From: Actinoplanes sp. NBC_00393
GTDB lineage: Bacteria; Actinomycetota; Actinomycetes; Mycobacteriales; Micromonosporaceae
Direction: 5' to 3'
Length of the DNA stretch: 64,000 bases
NCBI RefSeq assembly: GCF_036053395.1
Contig: NZ_CP107942.1
Location: 9,841,001-9,905,000, forward strand
Position 1 is the first letter of the stretch. Each line of letters begins with the position of its first letter. This document shows positions 17,606 to 26,946 of this stretch, in pieces. Under the pieces are notes generated by a model. It did not search any database, was not told the DNA's origin, and saw nothing but the letters and a program-made list of their open reading frames with translations. Made by a program: the position numbers and the translations under genes.

Positions 17606-18019
17606 TCAGTGTGCGGGCTCCGCGGGATCCATCGTGTTCACCATGAAGTAGGCCGCCCGCTCCAGGTAGTCCCAGAGCGCCTTGTGATGCGGCTCGGGCA
17701 GCCCGAGCGAGTCGACCGCCTCACGCATGTGGAGCAGCCAGGCGTCCCGCGCTGCCGGGTCGACCCGGAACGGGGCGTGCCGCATCCGCAGCCGGGGGTG
17801 CCCGCGGGAGGCCGAATACGTGTTCGGGCCGCCCCAGTACTGCATGAGGAAGAGCGTGAGCCGGTCGGCGGCCGGCCCGAGGTCCTCCTCCGGGTACATC
17901 GGGCGCAGCAGCGGGTCGTCCGCGACCCCTTCGTAGAACTTGTCGACGAGGCGCCGGAACGTGGGCTCGCCACCGATGGCGGCGAACAGGCTGACCTCTT
18001 CCGGTACGGGTGCGCTCAC
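17606..18019 (-). CDS. glbO: Group II truncated hemoglobin GlbO
   Basis: Oxygen-binding 2-on-2 globin of 137 residues. GTG 18019 gives VSAPVPEEVSLFAAIGGEPTF. Features: Tyr29 (B10) in KFYEGV, Tyr61 (CD1) in QYWGGP, proximal His81 in GHPRLRMRHAPFRV and Trp94 (G8) in RDAWLLHM, all group II markers closely matching mycobacterial GlbO. It may deliver oxygen to respiratory oxidases or limit oxidative and nitrosative stress. Its gene follows the MFS gene on the same strand, 29 bp away. Confidence 0.93.
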   Translation of the reverse strand: MSAPVPEEVSLFAAIGGEPTFRRLVDKFYEGVADDPLLRPMYPEEDLGPAADRLTLFLMQYWGGPNTYSASRGHPRLRMRHAPFRVDPAARDAWLLHMREAVDSLGLPEPHHKALWDYLERAAYFMVNTMDPAEPAH

Positions 18020-18048
18020 CGTTCCATCCTGCCAGCCCGCCGGGCGGA

Positions 18049-19428
18049 TCACCGGCGCGGCTGCGGCCGCTCGGGTGTGACGCTCGTCGTCGGCAGCCGC
18101 GCCGAGCCCGGGCCGTCCGCCTGATGGGCGGGCTCGGGCCGGTTCGCCGCCTCGACGGCCTCGGTGAAAGTCTGCTGGCTGGGCCAGCTGATCGCCAGCA
18201 CCACCATGGCGAGCGTGCCGCCGATGCTCCACAGGCCGACCACCAGCGGCAGCCAGAAGTGGTCGGCGAGCGTACCGGTGATCATGACCGCGCCGAACTG
18301 GCTCAGCTGGACCCCGCTGTTCATCACGCCGAAGGCGCGGGCCCGGAAGCTCTGCGGCAGGGCCAGCACGAAGGTCGCGTTCAGCGTCGGCAGCAGGGCG
18401 CCCTGGACCACGCCGGAGAGCATCACCAGCAGGGCCACGATCTCGGCCGGCGGGCCGAGCAGAGAGGGAACCAGAAATAGAGGCGGCAGAACAGCGAGGT
18501 ACGGAATCAGCCGGGCACGCTCGGCGGCAGGCACGAGACGGTTGAACAGGATGCCGCCGATCACGAAGCCGAGCGGGCCGGCCGCCATGATCATGCCCTG
18601 GTCGAGCCCCCGCGTCGCCGGATCGCGGGTGCCCTCGGCGGCCCACGCCGCGGCCAGGCCCTCCGGGACGATGGCGAAGACGGTCGCAGTGAACACCACG
18701 ATGGCGATCGAGCGCAGCGCCGGGTGACCGAAGACGAGCCGGAAGCCCTCGGCGGTCTCCTGCAGGAGGTGGGTGCGCTGACTCGGGGCCTGGACCGTCG
18801 GCCGGCGCCGGACACCGAACGCGATCAGCAGCGCCGAGAGGGCGAACGTGGCCACGTCGATGCCGAGCGCGATCCGCGGTGTCAGCGCCACCGCGAGAGT
18901 GGCGCCGACCAGGTAACCGAAGACCTGGGCGGCCTGACCGGTGGTCTGGTTGGTGGCCAGCGCCAGGGCGAGGCGCTCGCGGCCGACGATCACCGGCAGC
19001 AGCGCCGAGCGCGCCGCCTGCGTCGGCGGCGCGCCGAGGCCGGCGAGCAGCAGCACGAGCAGCATCACCGGCACCGGCAGGCCGGGGATGAGCAGCAGCG
19101 CGATCAGCACCATCCGGCACAGATCCGACACGATCATGATGCGGCGGTACGGATACCGGTCGGCGAGCGCGGCCAGCACGGGACCGAAGAACCACGGCAG
19201 GTAGCCGATCGCGAACGACACCGCGGAGAGCAGGACCGACTCGCTCTGGTGATAGACCAGGACGGTCACCGCGGCCCGGGAGAGGTAGTCGCCGACCCAG
19301 TTGACCACCGTCGAGAGGTAGAGGGCACGGTACTCCGGCAGCGCGAATATGTCGCGGAAAGTTACCGTACCCTTACTTTGGGTCACCTCGTCGGCCGGAC
19401 CGCTCGGCCGTGCGGGGTCGTTCGACAC
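18049..19428 (-). CDS. MFS transporter
   Basis: Twelve-helix-type permease of about 459 residues in the major facilitator superfamily. ALADRYPYRRIMIVSDLCRM is the loop 2-3 motif, with charged residues as in the MFS_3/enterobactin-exporter-like group. Repeated hydrophobic spans cover most of the protein, ending with a hydrophilic tail rich in Pro and Ser. GTG 19428 is chosen because GGAGGG is just upstream; ATG 19440 is an alternative. The substrate cannot be inferred; the small-molecule exporter group is most likely. Confidence 0.85.
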   Translation of the reverse strand: MSNDPARPSGPADEVTQSKGTVTFRDIFALPEYRALYLSTVVNWVGDYLSRAAVTVLVYHQSESVLLSAVSFAIGYLPWFFGPVLAALADRYPYRRIMIVSDLCRMVLIALLLIPGLPVPVMLLVLLLAGLGAPPTQAARSALLPVIVGRERLALALATNQTTGQAAQVFGYLVGATLAVALTPRIALGIDVATFALSALLIAFGVRRRPTVQAPSQRTHLLQETAEGFRLVFGHPALRSIAIVVFTATVFAIVPEGLAAAWAAEGTRDPATRGLDQGMIMAAGPLGFVIGGILFNRLVPAAERARLIPYLAVLPPLFLVPSLLGPPAEIVALLVMLSGVVQGALLPTLNATFVLALPQSFRARAFGVMNSGVQLSQFGAVMITGTLADHFWLPLVVGLWSIGGTLAMVVLAISWPSQQTFTEAVEAANRPEPAHQADGPGSARLPTTSVTPERPQPRR

Positions 19429-19629
19429 CAAGCCCTCCATCGCTGTCGACGATCGTCGAGGGCCGACGACGGCCGGGCACGTCGTCGGGTCTCCCGGCTG
19501 TCGACGTGCCTGCACGTGCAGAATCTGTAGCGGATTCTGCCCGATCGTCCGAGTCGATGCTAGGGCAGTTGGGGTAAAAATCGGCCATTTGGTCGAAGGC
19601 GAAAATCTACCTCGTGTCGTAAGCGCAGG

Positions 19630-20715
19630 TCAGGTAGCCCCGCCCGGACGCTGGTCATTAATCGAAGACGAGGAATTTTCCGGGCCGGTGATCCACGCCG
19701 GCGGGATCGCGCTGCGCGGTCCCAGGCGCGACGCGGCAATCCGTTCCGAGATGCCGGAGGCGTCCAGCGCCTCGGTCAGCGCCCGGCGCAGCTCACGCTG
19801 CACGACCGGCTGGCTGTCCGCGGTGGTCTTGGCGATGGTCCGGATCACCGCGCCGTCCACGGTCAGCTGCTCGACCCCGACCACCTCCGGCGGCTCGAGG
19901 AACTCGGTCTGGTGCTCCGGCTCGGCGGCGACCCCCTCGGCGGCCGCCTTCAGCACGCCGACCGCCTCCTCGGCGTTGACGAAGCCGATCGGGATGTCGA
20001 TCACGACCATCGCCCAGCCCTGGCTCTTGTTGCCGACCCGGATGATCTCGCCGTTGCGGATGTACCAGAGCACACCCCGGGCGTCGCGCACCGTGGTGAT
20101 CCGCAGGCCGACACTCTCCACCACTCCGGTGGCCTCACCCAGGTCGACCGTGTCGCCCACCCCGTACTGATCCTCCAGCAGCATGAACAGGCCCGCGATC
20201 AGGTCCTTGACCAGGCTCTGCGCGCCGAAACCGATGGCCACGCCGACGATCCCGGCGCTGGCCAGCAGCGGGCCCAGGTTGAAGCCGAGCTCGCCGAGCA
20301 CCAGCAGACCGGCCATCGTGAAGACCACCGCGCTGACGAAGCTGCGCAGCACCGAACCGATCGCCTCGGCCCGCTGACGGCGCCGCTCCGGGATGAACTG
20401 GCCCTCCTCGGCGGTGACCGTCACCTTCTCCTTGAGCGGCTTCAGCAGCGCCGGCATGGCGGCGCGCGAGCCGGTCGACGCCAGCCGGGAGATCGCACGG
20501 TGCAGCAGCCACCGGACCAGCATCGCGATCAGGATGATCGCGGCTATCCGCAGCGGCTTGATCAGGACCACGTAGCTGCTCGTGGCGAACCACTCGTTGC
20601 CCGTCCAGTCGTAGATCCGGCTGCACAACACGTCGTCGTTGCAGACAGGGGTCACGTAGACGTCGACGGAGCTGCTCGGCTTGGGGGTGGGGGGCACGAC
20701 GGATAGAACAGACAC
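19630..20715 (-). CDS. Small-conductance mechanosensitive channel, MscS family
   Basis: A 361-residue protein with an N-terminal periplasmic/outer segment, membrane helices at about 45-70 and 120-140, and the pore helix and beta domain LLASAGIVGVAIGFGAQSLVKDLIAGLFML followed by EDQYGVGDTVDLGEATGVVESVGLR, the MscS core signature. These channels open on membrane tension during hypo-osmotic shock. Start GTG 20715 has no strong ribosome site. The 201-base gap 19429-19629 between this gene and the MFS start shows nothing distinctive. Confidence 0.92.
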   Translation of the reverse strand: MSVLSVVPPTPKPSSSVDVYVTPVCNDDVLCSRIYDWTGNEWFATSSYVVLIKPLRIAAIILIAMLVRWLLHRAISRLASTGSRAAMPALLKPLKEKVTVTAEEGQFIPERRRQRAEAIGSVLRSFVSAVVFTMAGLLVLGELGFNLGPLLASAGIVGVAIGFGAQSLVKDLIAGLFMLLEDQYGVGDTVDLGEATGVVESVGLRITTVRDARGVLWYIRNGEIIRVGNKSQGWAMVVIDIPIGFVNAEEAVGVLKAAAEGVAAEPEHQTEFLEPPEVVGVEQLTVDGAVIRTIAKTTADSQPVVQRELRRALTEALDASGISERIAASRLGPRSAIPPAWITGPENSSSSINDQRPGGAT

Positions 20716-20904
20716 GGGGAGTCAAGGTACCGGGTTCGGCTGAGGGAAGACCTCTGACGTTTACCGGGCGGCCACAGATTGTGCTCGCAATTTGGTTATT
20801 CATCAGGGACTATTGGCGCACGGGCTTCGGTATCGAGGCACGCATCACACACGCATGGGCTACGGGAGCGGTTACAAGCAACTGACACCGGAAGGGTGAT
20901 CGCG

Positions 20905-21450
20905 ATGCCTGACATACGACCCACAGTGGGCTCTTCCGCGTTAGTGCTGAACGCTACCTACGAGCCGCTGTGCGTCGTATCGGTGCGTCGGGCGACCATC
21001 CTCCTGCTGACCGCCAAGGCAGAGTGCATCTCCGACGGGGACGGCATGCTGCACAGCGCGCACCAAGCCCTCCCGGTTCCCTCCGTGGTCCGCCTGACGA
21101 GGTACGTGAAAGTGCCGTACCGGACGCATGTCGGGCTCTCCCGCCGGGCGATCTTCGCCCGTGACGGCGGCCGCTGCGCCTACTGCCGCGGCTCCGCCGA
21201 GACCATCGACCACGTCTTCCCGCGCAGCCGCGGTGGCCTGCACGCCTGGGAGAACGTGGTGGCCGCGTGCGCCAAGTGCAACCACAGCAAGGGTGACAAG
21301 ACCCCGGCCGAGCTCGGCTGGCGGCTGCACTCCCTGCCGGCCGCCCCCCGCGGGGTCGCCTGGCGGGTGCTCGGGCACCGTACCCCCGATCCCCGGTGGA
21401 TGGACTGGCTGGACCTGCCGTCCGCGACGGTGGAGGCTGAGGCGGCGTAA
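20905..21450 (+). CDS. HNH endonuclease family protein
   Basis: The 181-residue protein begins ATG 20905, eight bases from GAAGGG; GTG 20896 is in frame. An N-terminal domain (VLNATYEPLCVVSVRRATILLL) precedes the HNH motif CAYCRGSAETIDHVFPRSRG and ENVVAACAKCNHSKGDKTP. CxxC pairs flank the catalytic His, giving a zinc-stabilised beta-beta-alpha-metal site. This single-copy type is widespread in actinobacteria and its biological role is not settled; it is probably not a mobile homing nuclease. Confidence 0.88.
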   Translation: MPDIRPTVGSSALVLNATYEPLCVVSVRRATILLLTAKAECISDGDGMLHSAHQALPVPSVVRLTRYVKVPYRTHVGLSRRAIFARDGGRCAYCRGSAETIDHVFPRSRGGLHAWENVVAACAKCNHSKGDKTPAELGWRLHSLPAAPRGVAWRVLGHRTPDPRWMDWLDLPSATVEAEAA

Positions 21451-21461
21451 GCCGCCTTTTT
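21440..21461 (+). terminator. Intrinsic terminator with T-run after the HNH gene
   Basis: aggcggc (21440-21446) and gccgcct (21451-21457) form a 7-bp stem around the stop codon TAA (loop gtaa), followed by a run of Ts. The hairpin includes the end of the coding region. Confidence 0.85.
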
Positions 21462-22261
21462 CATCCCTCCCGGGCGTCGACCAGGGAGGCGAAGACGATG
21501 ACGTTGTCGGCGTAACCCTCCCGGCCCCCGAGCCAGTCGCCGCCGCAGGTCATCAGCCGCAGCGAGGGCCGGCTGTAATCGCCGTAGACGCGGTGCACCG
21601 GCAGCCGGTCCTTGTCGAACGTCTCCACCGAGTTCACCTCGAAGACGGCCACCGAGCCGTCCGCCCGGGACACCTCGATCACCGCGCCCGACCGCAGCTC
21701 GCCCAGGTCATGAAAGACCGAAGGCCCGGTACGCGTGTCCGCGTGCCCCACGATCAGAGCCGGCCCGAACTGTCCCGGGGTCGGCCCGCCGTCGAACCAT
21801 CCGGCCTCGTTGTGCCGTTTCAGCGGCGGCACGTCCACCGAGCCGTCGTTGGCCAGCCCGACCTCGAGGACCGGCGCGGACACGTCGATCGACGGGATGG
21901 TGAGTCGTTCCGGCCGGCTCGGCTCGAGCACCGGGAAGGACCGTGCCGGCGGCTCGTCCGGCCCCCGGAACAGGCCGCCCACGTTGAAGCCGGTCGCGAC
22001 GCCGAGACCCATGCCGACGCAGAACAGCCCGACGAACAGCAGCGCCAGGGCGATCAGGCCGAGCGGACCACCCCGGCGCCCGCGTCCCGGCCGTGGTGGC
22101 CGGCCCCGTCGTGGAAAGGGCACCTGAAAGGGGGAACGACCCGGGACGCTCGGGGTCGGCGGCAGGGGACCGGTCACCACGCCGGGCGGTGGCGCGGTGA
22201 TCACCTGCGCCGGCCGTTTCTGCTGCACCGACTTCGGCACCCGGCCGGGTCCGCTGGTCAT
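21461..22261 (-). CDS. Class F sortase
   Basis: Membrane-anchored transpeptidase of 266 residues. The N-terminal cytoplasmic Pro/Arg-rich segment is followed by a membrane helix (LGLIALALLFVGLFCVGMGL) and the sortase barrel: LTIPSIDVSAPV, GPALIVGHADT with the catalytic His, RLMTCGG with the catalytic Cys, and a late NVIVFA strand. HADT and the short barrel are typical of actinobacterial class F. ATG 22261 lies eight bases after the stop of the upstream surface-protein gene, so both form one operon. Confidence 0.88.
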   Translation of the reverse strand: MTSGPGRVPKSVQQKRPAQVITAPPPGVVTGPLPPTPSVPGRSPFQVPFPRRGRPPRPGRGRRGGPLGLIALALLFVGLFCVGMGLGVATGFNVGGLFRGPDEPPARSFPVLEPSRPERLTIPSIDVSAPVLEVGLANDGSVDVPPLKRHNEAGWFDGGPTPGQFGPALIVGHADTRTGPSVFHDLGELRSGAVIEVSRADGSVAVFEVNSVETFDKDRLPVHRVYGDYSRPSLRLMTCGGDWLGGREGYADNVIVFASLVDAREG

Positions 22262-22268
22262 CGCGGCC

Positions 22269-22763
22269 TCAGCCGATCCGCCGGCGCCGGCGGCGCGAGG
22301 ACGCGACGGCGAGTGCCAGGCCGGCCGCCATCGCCGCCAGACCACCCCCGATCAGGATCGACGCGGTCGCGCCCGGCGCTGTCCCGCCGCCGCCGGTGGC
22401 CGGGCCCCTGGTCGGCTCCACGCGCGCGACCACGTGCAGCGTGGCGGTCGCGTTGCCACCGCCCTCGGGACAGCGCAGGGCGACCGGGTAGTCGCCGGGC
22501 TCGGTGTCGGCCGGCACCGTGACGTTCGCGGTGAGGAAGCCGAACTCGGGCTGCACCGTGACCTCCCCGATCGGCTCCGCGGTGACGGTGGCCGGATCCA
22601 GGCTGTCGTCGCAGGAGGCGCGTAACGAGATGTCGTCCCCGGCCGGCACTGTGCTCGGGTTGAGCTCCACGAAGGGGGCCGCGGCGGCGTGCGCGGCCGG
22701 TACGCCCGGCACGGCCAGACCGAACACCAGAGCCGCCGCAGCGACGGGGACAGACATGCGCAT
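22269..22763 (-). CDS. Secreted, C-terminally anchored surface protein next to the sortase
   Basis: 164 residues from ATG 22763, which follows a strong GGAGGGGGAG. Signal peptide VAAAALVFGLAVPGVPAAHA, then an Ig-like beta domain starting FVELNPSTVPAGDDISLRASC and ending ATATLHVVARVEP, then a linker PTRGPATGGGGTAPG, a membrane helix and RRRRRRIG. This is the order of a cell-wall sorting signal (linker, helix, basic tail), but there is no LPxTG. It may be the substrate of the neighbouring sortase through a divergent motif, or simply a membrane protein. Confidence 0.75.
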   Translation of the reverse strand: MRMSVPVAAAALVFGLAVPGVPAAHAAAAPFVELNPSTVPAGDDISLRASCDDSLDPATVTAEPIGEVTVQPEFGFLTANVTVPADTEPGDYPVALRCPEGGGNATATLHVVARVEPTRGPATGGGGTAPGATASILIGGGLAAMAAGLALAVASSRRRRRRIG

Positions 22764-22963
22764 GGACTCCCCCTCCTGCCGTTCACGGCGGAAAAGCCGT
22801 GGACGGCGCGTGAGGGTGATTTTCGCACCTCGGAGCACAATCCGCGTAGATCCCGACGGCGTGAGACCCCGGTTCGAGACCCGACGCTCCGACACGACTC
22901 GCGCTCCGCTACCGTGATTGTTGTTCGAATTCAAGAGGATCACCGGCGCCTGGGGGCGTTCAG

Positions 22964-23236
22964 TTGTCAGTAATCAGCACCGTTCTGGTCTTTGTGATCA
23001 TTCCGGCCGCGATCATCGGGGCGGTTGCGGCGCTCGTGCTCAACAGCTCGGACAAGTCGAAGCCGTCCCGCCGGTATCGCCCCGGCCGGCCGTACGACTT
23101 CCCGGCGATGTGGTTCACCGCAGCGCCGGACCGGGTCGCTCCCGTGGCGGACGGACACCGTGGACTGGTCATCGAGGACAGTTCCGGCGCTCCGGTCCGG
23201 CCCGGCCCGACAGGAGGCGCAAGTGACAGTTGGTGA
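22964..23236 (+). CDS. Small membrane protein upstream of a DUF5130 gene
   Basis: 90 residues, TTG start at 22964 after GGGGGCG. One N-terminal membrane helix (VISTVLVFVIIPAAIIGAVAALVL) and a basic then proline-rich tail with YRPGRPYDFPAMWFTAAPD. The type is seen paired with DUF5130 genes in related actinobacteria, and here the two overlap by 14 bases. Function unknown. Confidence 0.7.
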   Translation: MSVISTVLVFVIIPAAIIGAVAALVLNSSDKSKPSRRYRPGRPYDFPAMWFTAAPDRVAPVADGHRGLVIEDSSGAPVRPGPTGGASDSW

Positions 23237-23618
23237 GGTCACCCCGCTGGAGCAGCCGGCCGACGGTCCTTTCACGACCCGGCAGCTGCTCCGACTCGAC
23301 GAGGCTCTCCGGATCGCCGACCAGGCGACCGGTCTGACCTTCAGCATCTACCTGGGCGACCTCGGCGACCCCGTCCGGGCCGCCGCCGAGGAACTGCACC
23401 GGCAGACCCGGAACCACCAGCGGTCCGTACTGATCGCGGTGTCGCCGAACCAGCGCAAGCTGGAGATCGTCACCGGGTCCGAGGCGCGCAAGCGCATCTC
23501 GGACCGGGACGCGAAGCTCGCCGGGCTGTCGATGGCCGCCTCGTTCGCCGGCGGCGACCTGGCCGGTGGCCTGCTGATCGGCATCGACCAGCTGGCCACC
23601 CACGCGGGCCGCTCCTAA
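23223..23618 (+). CDS. DUF5130 family protein (TPM-like fold)
   Basis: 131 residues from GTG 23223, inside the end of the previous gene. TGLTFSIYLGDLGDPVRAAAEEL and VLIAVSPNQRKLEIVTGSEARKRI fit the DUF5130/TPM-domain type; TPM domains occur in proteins of photosystem repair and in membrane-linked bacterial proteins. The helix AGLSMAASFAGGDLAGGLLIGIDQL near the end may be amphipathic. Function is not established. Confidence 0.75.
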   Translation: MTVGEVTPLEQPADGPFTTRQLLRLDEALRIADQATGLTFSIYLGDLGDPVRAAAEELHRQTRNHQRSVLIAVSPNQRKLEIVTGSEARKRISDRDAKLAGLSMAASFAGGDLAGGLLIGIDQLATHAGRS

Positions 23619-23622
23619 AGCG

Positions 23623-24180
23623 TCACCGCCACGAGGCCGGTGTGATCCGGATCGGATAGGGGGCGTCGAGCTTGCGTTGCTCGGCGCCCTCGACGCTGCC
23701 GTCCGACCGGTACTCCGCGCCGTCCAGCGTGTGCACGCGCAGCACCGGACCGGCCTCCACCCGCCAGTAGGCGGGGATGCCGGCCGCCGCGTACAGCGCC
23801 GGTTTGAGCAGCCGGTCGTAACGCCGGGTCTCCTCCGCCTCGACCTCCACGACCAGGGCCACGTCGGCCGGGTCGACCCAGATCGCGCCGGACGAGTGCG
23901 GCCGCAGCACGGTCACGTCCGGAACCAGGTTGCTGGTGCCGATCTCGATGCCCAGCCGCGCGCACACCCACCAGCCGGGCGGCGCGGCCGCCCGCAGGGT
24001 GCCGACCACCGACTCCACCAGCGTCTCGTGCCGCTCGTCCGTCGGCGGGCTGACGTGCAGTCCGCCGTCGACGATCTCGTACCGGTGTCCGTCCTGGGGA
24101 AACAGATGCAGATCCGGCTCGGTCCACCGGCCCTCCGGTGCGCTCCACCGCACCGGGGCACCCTGGCTCAGCATCGTCAC
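23623..24180 (-). CDS. Uma2 family (DUF820) putative endonuclease
   Basis: 185 residues from GTG 24180 preceded by GGAGG. YEIVDGGLHVSPP, HETLVESVVGTL, VPDVTVLR and VVEVEAEETRRYDRLLKPALYAAAGIPAYWRV make up the PD-(D/E)xK-like Uma2 pattern (Asp, Glu, Lys). Uma2 proteins are abundant and mostly uncharacterised; nuclease activity is predicted from fold only. It is convergent with the DUF5130 gene, five bases apart. Confidence 0.85.
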   Translation of the reverse strand: MTMLSQGAPVRWSAPEGRWTEPDLHLFPQDGHRYEIVDGGLHVSPPTDERHETLVESVVGTLRAAAPPGWWVCARLGIEIGTSNLVPDVTVLRPHSSGAIWVDPADVALVVEVEAEETRRYDRLLKPALYAAAGIPAYWRVEAGPVLRVHTLDGAEYRSDGSVEGAEQRKLDAPYPIRITPASWR

Positions 24181-24256
24181 AGGCCACCTCCATCACCGCG
24201 GAGTGCCAGCCTACTTACTCACCGTGGTTACCGGCGAGTTATGCCTGTGTAAAAGA

Positions 24257-24296
24257 CCAGGGTCCCCGCTCCGGATGACCGGAGCGGGGACCCTGG
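24257..24296 (-). terminator. Perfect 18-bp terminator of pepN
   Basis: ccagggtccccgctccgg (24257-24274) pairs perfectly with 24279-24296 around a 4-nt loop. On the minus strand it is followed by TCTTTT, giving an intrinsic terminator for pepN. Confidence 0.88.
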
Positions 24297-24304
24297 GTCG
24301 GCTG

Positions 24305-26845
24305 TCAGGCCGCGGAGCGGTCCTTCTCCCGGGCCTTCAGGGCCCGCAGGATGCCGTCGCGTCCCTCGGCGACCAGCCGGCGCAACGACGCCGGCTGACC
24401 GTCGCGGCTCAGCCAGGCGTCGGTGAGCGCCACCGTCTCCGGGCTGATCTGGTACGCCGGGTACGCCAGCGTGGCGAACTCCTGGGCCGGCTCACTGTCC
24501 GAGCGGGCCCACACGTCACCGACCACCTCGAAGAACTTCGCCGCGTACGGCGCTGTCAGAGCCACCTGGCGGGTGCTCTGGAAGCCCTGCAGCAGCGACC
24601 GGTTCAGCCAGTTCGGCGGCGCCTTCGGCCCGGTGAGCTCGGCCCAGACCCGGTCCTTGTTGGCCGGCGTGGGCAGCAGCGCCCGGGCGATCGCGGCTTC
24701 CCGCTCACCGCTCGCGGTCCGGTCCGAGGCGAGCTCGGCGTCGATCTCCTCCTCGGTGGCGGCGCCCAGCGCGGCCAGCGCCTGCAGCAGGCTCCAGCGC
24801 AGCTCGGTGTCGACCACCAGGCCGTCCGGACGGGTCTCGCCGGTGAGCCAGCCGCGCAGCTCGACCGCCTGCTCGGCGGTGCGGGCCGCGGTGATGAACG
24901 ACCGCGCCCAGGTGAGCTGCCAGCCGCTGCCCGGTTCGGCGGTGGCGAGCTGGTCCTTCGCCAGGCCGGCCAGCATGCCCCAGCCGGTCGGCGCCCACTC
25001 CGGGTCGGCGAAGCTGGTCAGCGCCATGCCGGCCTGCCGCAGCGTGGCCGTGGTCAGGTTCACGTCGGTCTCGGCCGGCAGCCCGGCGACGACCAGCGCC
25101 ACGTAGTCGCGGGCCGCCAGCTCGGCGTCGCGCAGCATGTCCCAGGTGGCCGCCCAGCACAGGGCCCGCGGCAGCGCCGACTCGAACCCGGCGATGTGCT
25201 GCACCAGGGTGCCCAGCGAGCGCTCGTCCAGCCGCAGCTTCGCGTACGTCAGGTCCTCGTCGTTGACCAGCAGCACGTCCGGCGCGGCCACCCCGGCGAG
25301 CGCGGCGACCTCGGTACGCTCGCCGGCCACGTCCACCTCGAGCAGCTCCCGGCGGACCAGCCGGTCGCCGTCCAGGTCGTAGAGGCCGAGCCCGATCCGG
25401 TGGGTGCGCAGCGTCGGGTAGTCGGTCGGCGCCTCCTGGTGCACGACCACCTGGGTGTAACGCCCGTCGGCGTCCACCTCCACGACCGGGCGCAGCGTGT
25501 TGACCTGCGAGGTCTCGAGCCACTGCTGAGCGAACTTGCGCAGCTCCCGGCCGGACGCCGACTCCAGCTCGGTGAGCAGGTCGTCGAAGGTGGCGTTGCC
25601 CCAGGCGTGCTTGGCGAAGTACGCCCGCAGGCCGGTCAGGAACGGGTCCAGTCCGACGTACGCCACCAACTGCTTGATCACGCTGGCGCCCTTGGCGTAC
25701 GTGATGCCGTCGAAGTTGACCTCGACGGCTTCCAGGTCCGGCATCTCGCAGTAGACCGGGTGGGTGGAGGACAGCTGGTCCTGCCGGTAACCCCAGGCCT
25801 TGCGGATGGACAGGAACGTCGACCAGGCGTCGGTGAACCGGGTGGCGTGCGTGTTGCACCAGTGGCTGGCCCACTCGGCGAACGACTCGTTCAGCCACAG
25901 GTCGTTCCACCAGCGCATGGTGACCAGGTCGCCGAACCACATGTGGGCGAGCTCGTGCAGGATCGTGTTGGCGCGCTGCTCGTACTCGTAGTCGGTGACC
26001 TGCGAGCGGAAGATGTAGTGCGACTCGGCGTGCGTGACGCAGCCGAAGTTCTCCATCGCGCCGGCGTTGAAGTCGGGCACCCACAGCTGGTCGTACTTGG
26101 GCAGCGGGTAGCGCACCCCGAACTGCTCGTGGAAGAAGTCGAAGCCCTGCTTGGTGATCAGGAAGAGGTCGTCGGCGTCCAGGTACTGCGCCATCGAGGC
26201 GCGGCAGAAGACGCCCAGCTCGATGCCGTCGTGCGAGTCGCGCACCTCGTGGTACGGCCCGGCGCAGATCGCCGTGATGTACGTGCTCATCCGCGCCGAG
26301 GTGGCGAAGTGGACCGCCTTGACGCCGTCGCCGGCCGCCTCCTCGCGCTCGACCGGCATGTTGGACACGACCTTCCAGTGCGCCGGCACCGTGGCGTGCC
26401 ACGTGAAGACGCTCTTCAGGTCGGGCTGGTCGAAGCAGGCGTACGTCCGTTGCGCGTCCGCCGTCTCGAACTGGCTGTAGAGGTAGACCTCCTGGTCGAC
26501 CGGGTCGACGCTGCGCTGCAGCCCCTGGCCGCTCGCCGAGAACTTGAAGTCGCCGTCGACGACCAGGGTGTTCTCCGCGGCGAGGCCGGACAGCGGCAGA
26601 CCGTTCTCCGGGGTCCACCCGCTGATGTCGACCGGTGCGCCGTTCAGCGTCGCGGAGTTGATTCGCGCGGCGGCGGCCTCGACGAACGTCGTCGCGCCGG
26701 GTTCCGTGCACCGGAAGGTGATCACCGTCGTGGACCGGAAGGTCTCGGAACCGGTCAGGTCAAGAGTGATGTCGTACCCGGTCACGTCGAGCAAGCGACC
26801 ACGCTCCGCGGCCTCGACCTGGGTCAGGTTGTGAACACCGGCCAC
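24305..26845 (-). CDS. pepN: Aminopeptidase N (M1 family)
   Basis: Zinc aminopeptidase that trims N-terminal residues from peptides in the cytoplasm; 846 residues. GAMENFGCVT is the exopeptidase motif, and HELAHMWFGDLVT with the later NESFAEW gives the HExxH-(18)-E zinc site. The C-terminal ERAP1-like helical domain follows, as usual. I chose GTG 26845 because GGAG sits seven bases upstream, while GTG 26851 would be too close to it. No signal peptide. Its promoter region is shared with the divergent Rv2466c-like gene. Confidence 0.94.
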   Translation of the reverse strand: MAGVHNLTQVEAAERGRLLDVTGYDITLDLTGSETFRSTTVITFRCTEPGATTFVEAAAARINSATLNGAPVDISGWTPENGLPLSGLAAENTLVVDGDFKFSASGQGLQRSVDPVDQEVYLYSQFETADAQRTYACFDQPDLKSVFTWHATVPAHWKVVSNMPVEREEAAGDGVKAVHFATSARMSTYITAICAGPYHEVRDSHDGIELGVFCRASMAQYLDADDLFLITKQGFDFFHEQFGVRYPLPKYDQLWVPDFNAGAMENFGCVTHAESHYIFRSQVTDYEYEQRANTILHELAHMWFGDLVTMRWWNDLWLNESFAEWASHWCNTHATRFTDAWSTFLSIRKAWGYRQDQLSSTHPVYCEMPDLEAVEVNFDGITYAKGASVIKQLVAYVGLDPFLTGLRAYFAKHAWGNATFDDLLTELESASGRELRKFAQQWLETSQVNTLRPVVEVDADGRYTQVVVHQEAPTDYPTLRTHRIGLGLYDLDGDRLVRRELLEVDVAGERTEVAALAGVAAPDVLLVNDEDLTYAKLRLDERSLGTLVQHIAGFESALPRALCWAATWDMLRDAELAARDYVALVVAGLPAETDVNLTTATLRQAGMALTSFADPEWAPTGWGMLAGLAKDQLATAEPGSGWQLTWARSFITAARTAEQAVELRGWLTGETRPDGLVVDTELRWSLLQALAALGAATEEEIDAELASDRTASGEREAAIARALLPTPANKDRVWAELTGPKAPPNWLNRSLLQGFQSTRQVALTAPYAAKFFEVVGDVWARSDSEPAQEFATLAYPAYQISPETVALTDAWLSRDGQPASLRRLVAEGRDGILRALKAREKDRSAA

Positions 26846-26946
26846 GTGCACTCTCCTTCGAGCTGACTGCGTTTGTCCGAAGCCTATGCGCCTGCGGCGA
26901 CGTAACTCACCCCGACCGGGCACCGAAGAAGGTGGAAGATCGAAGC

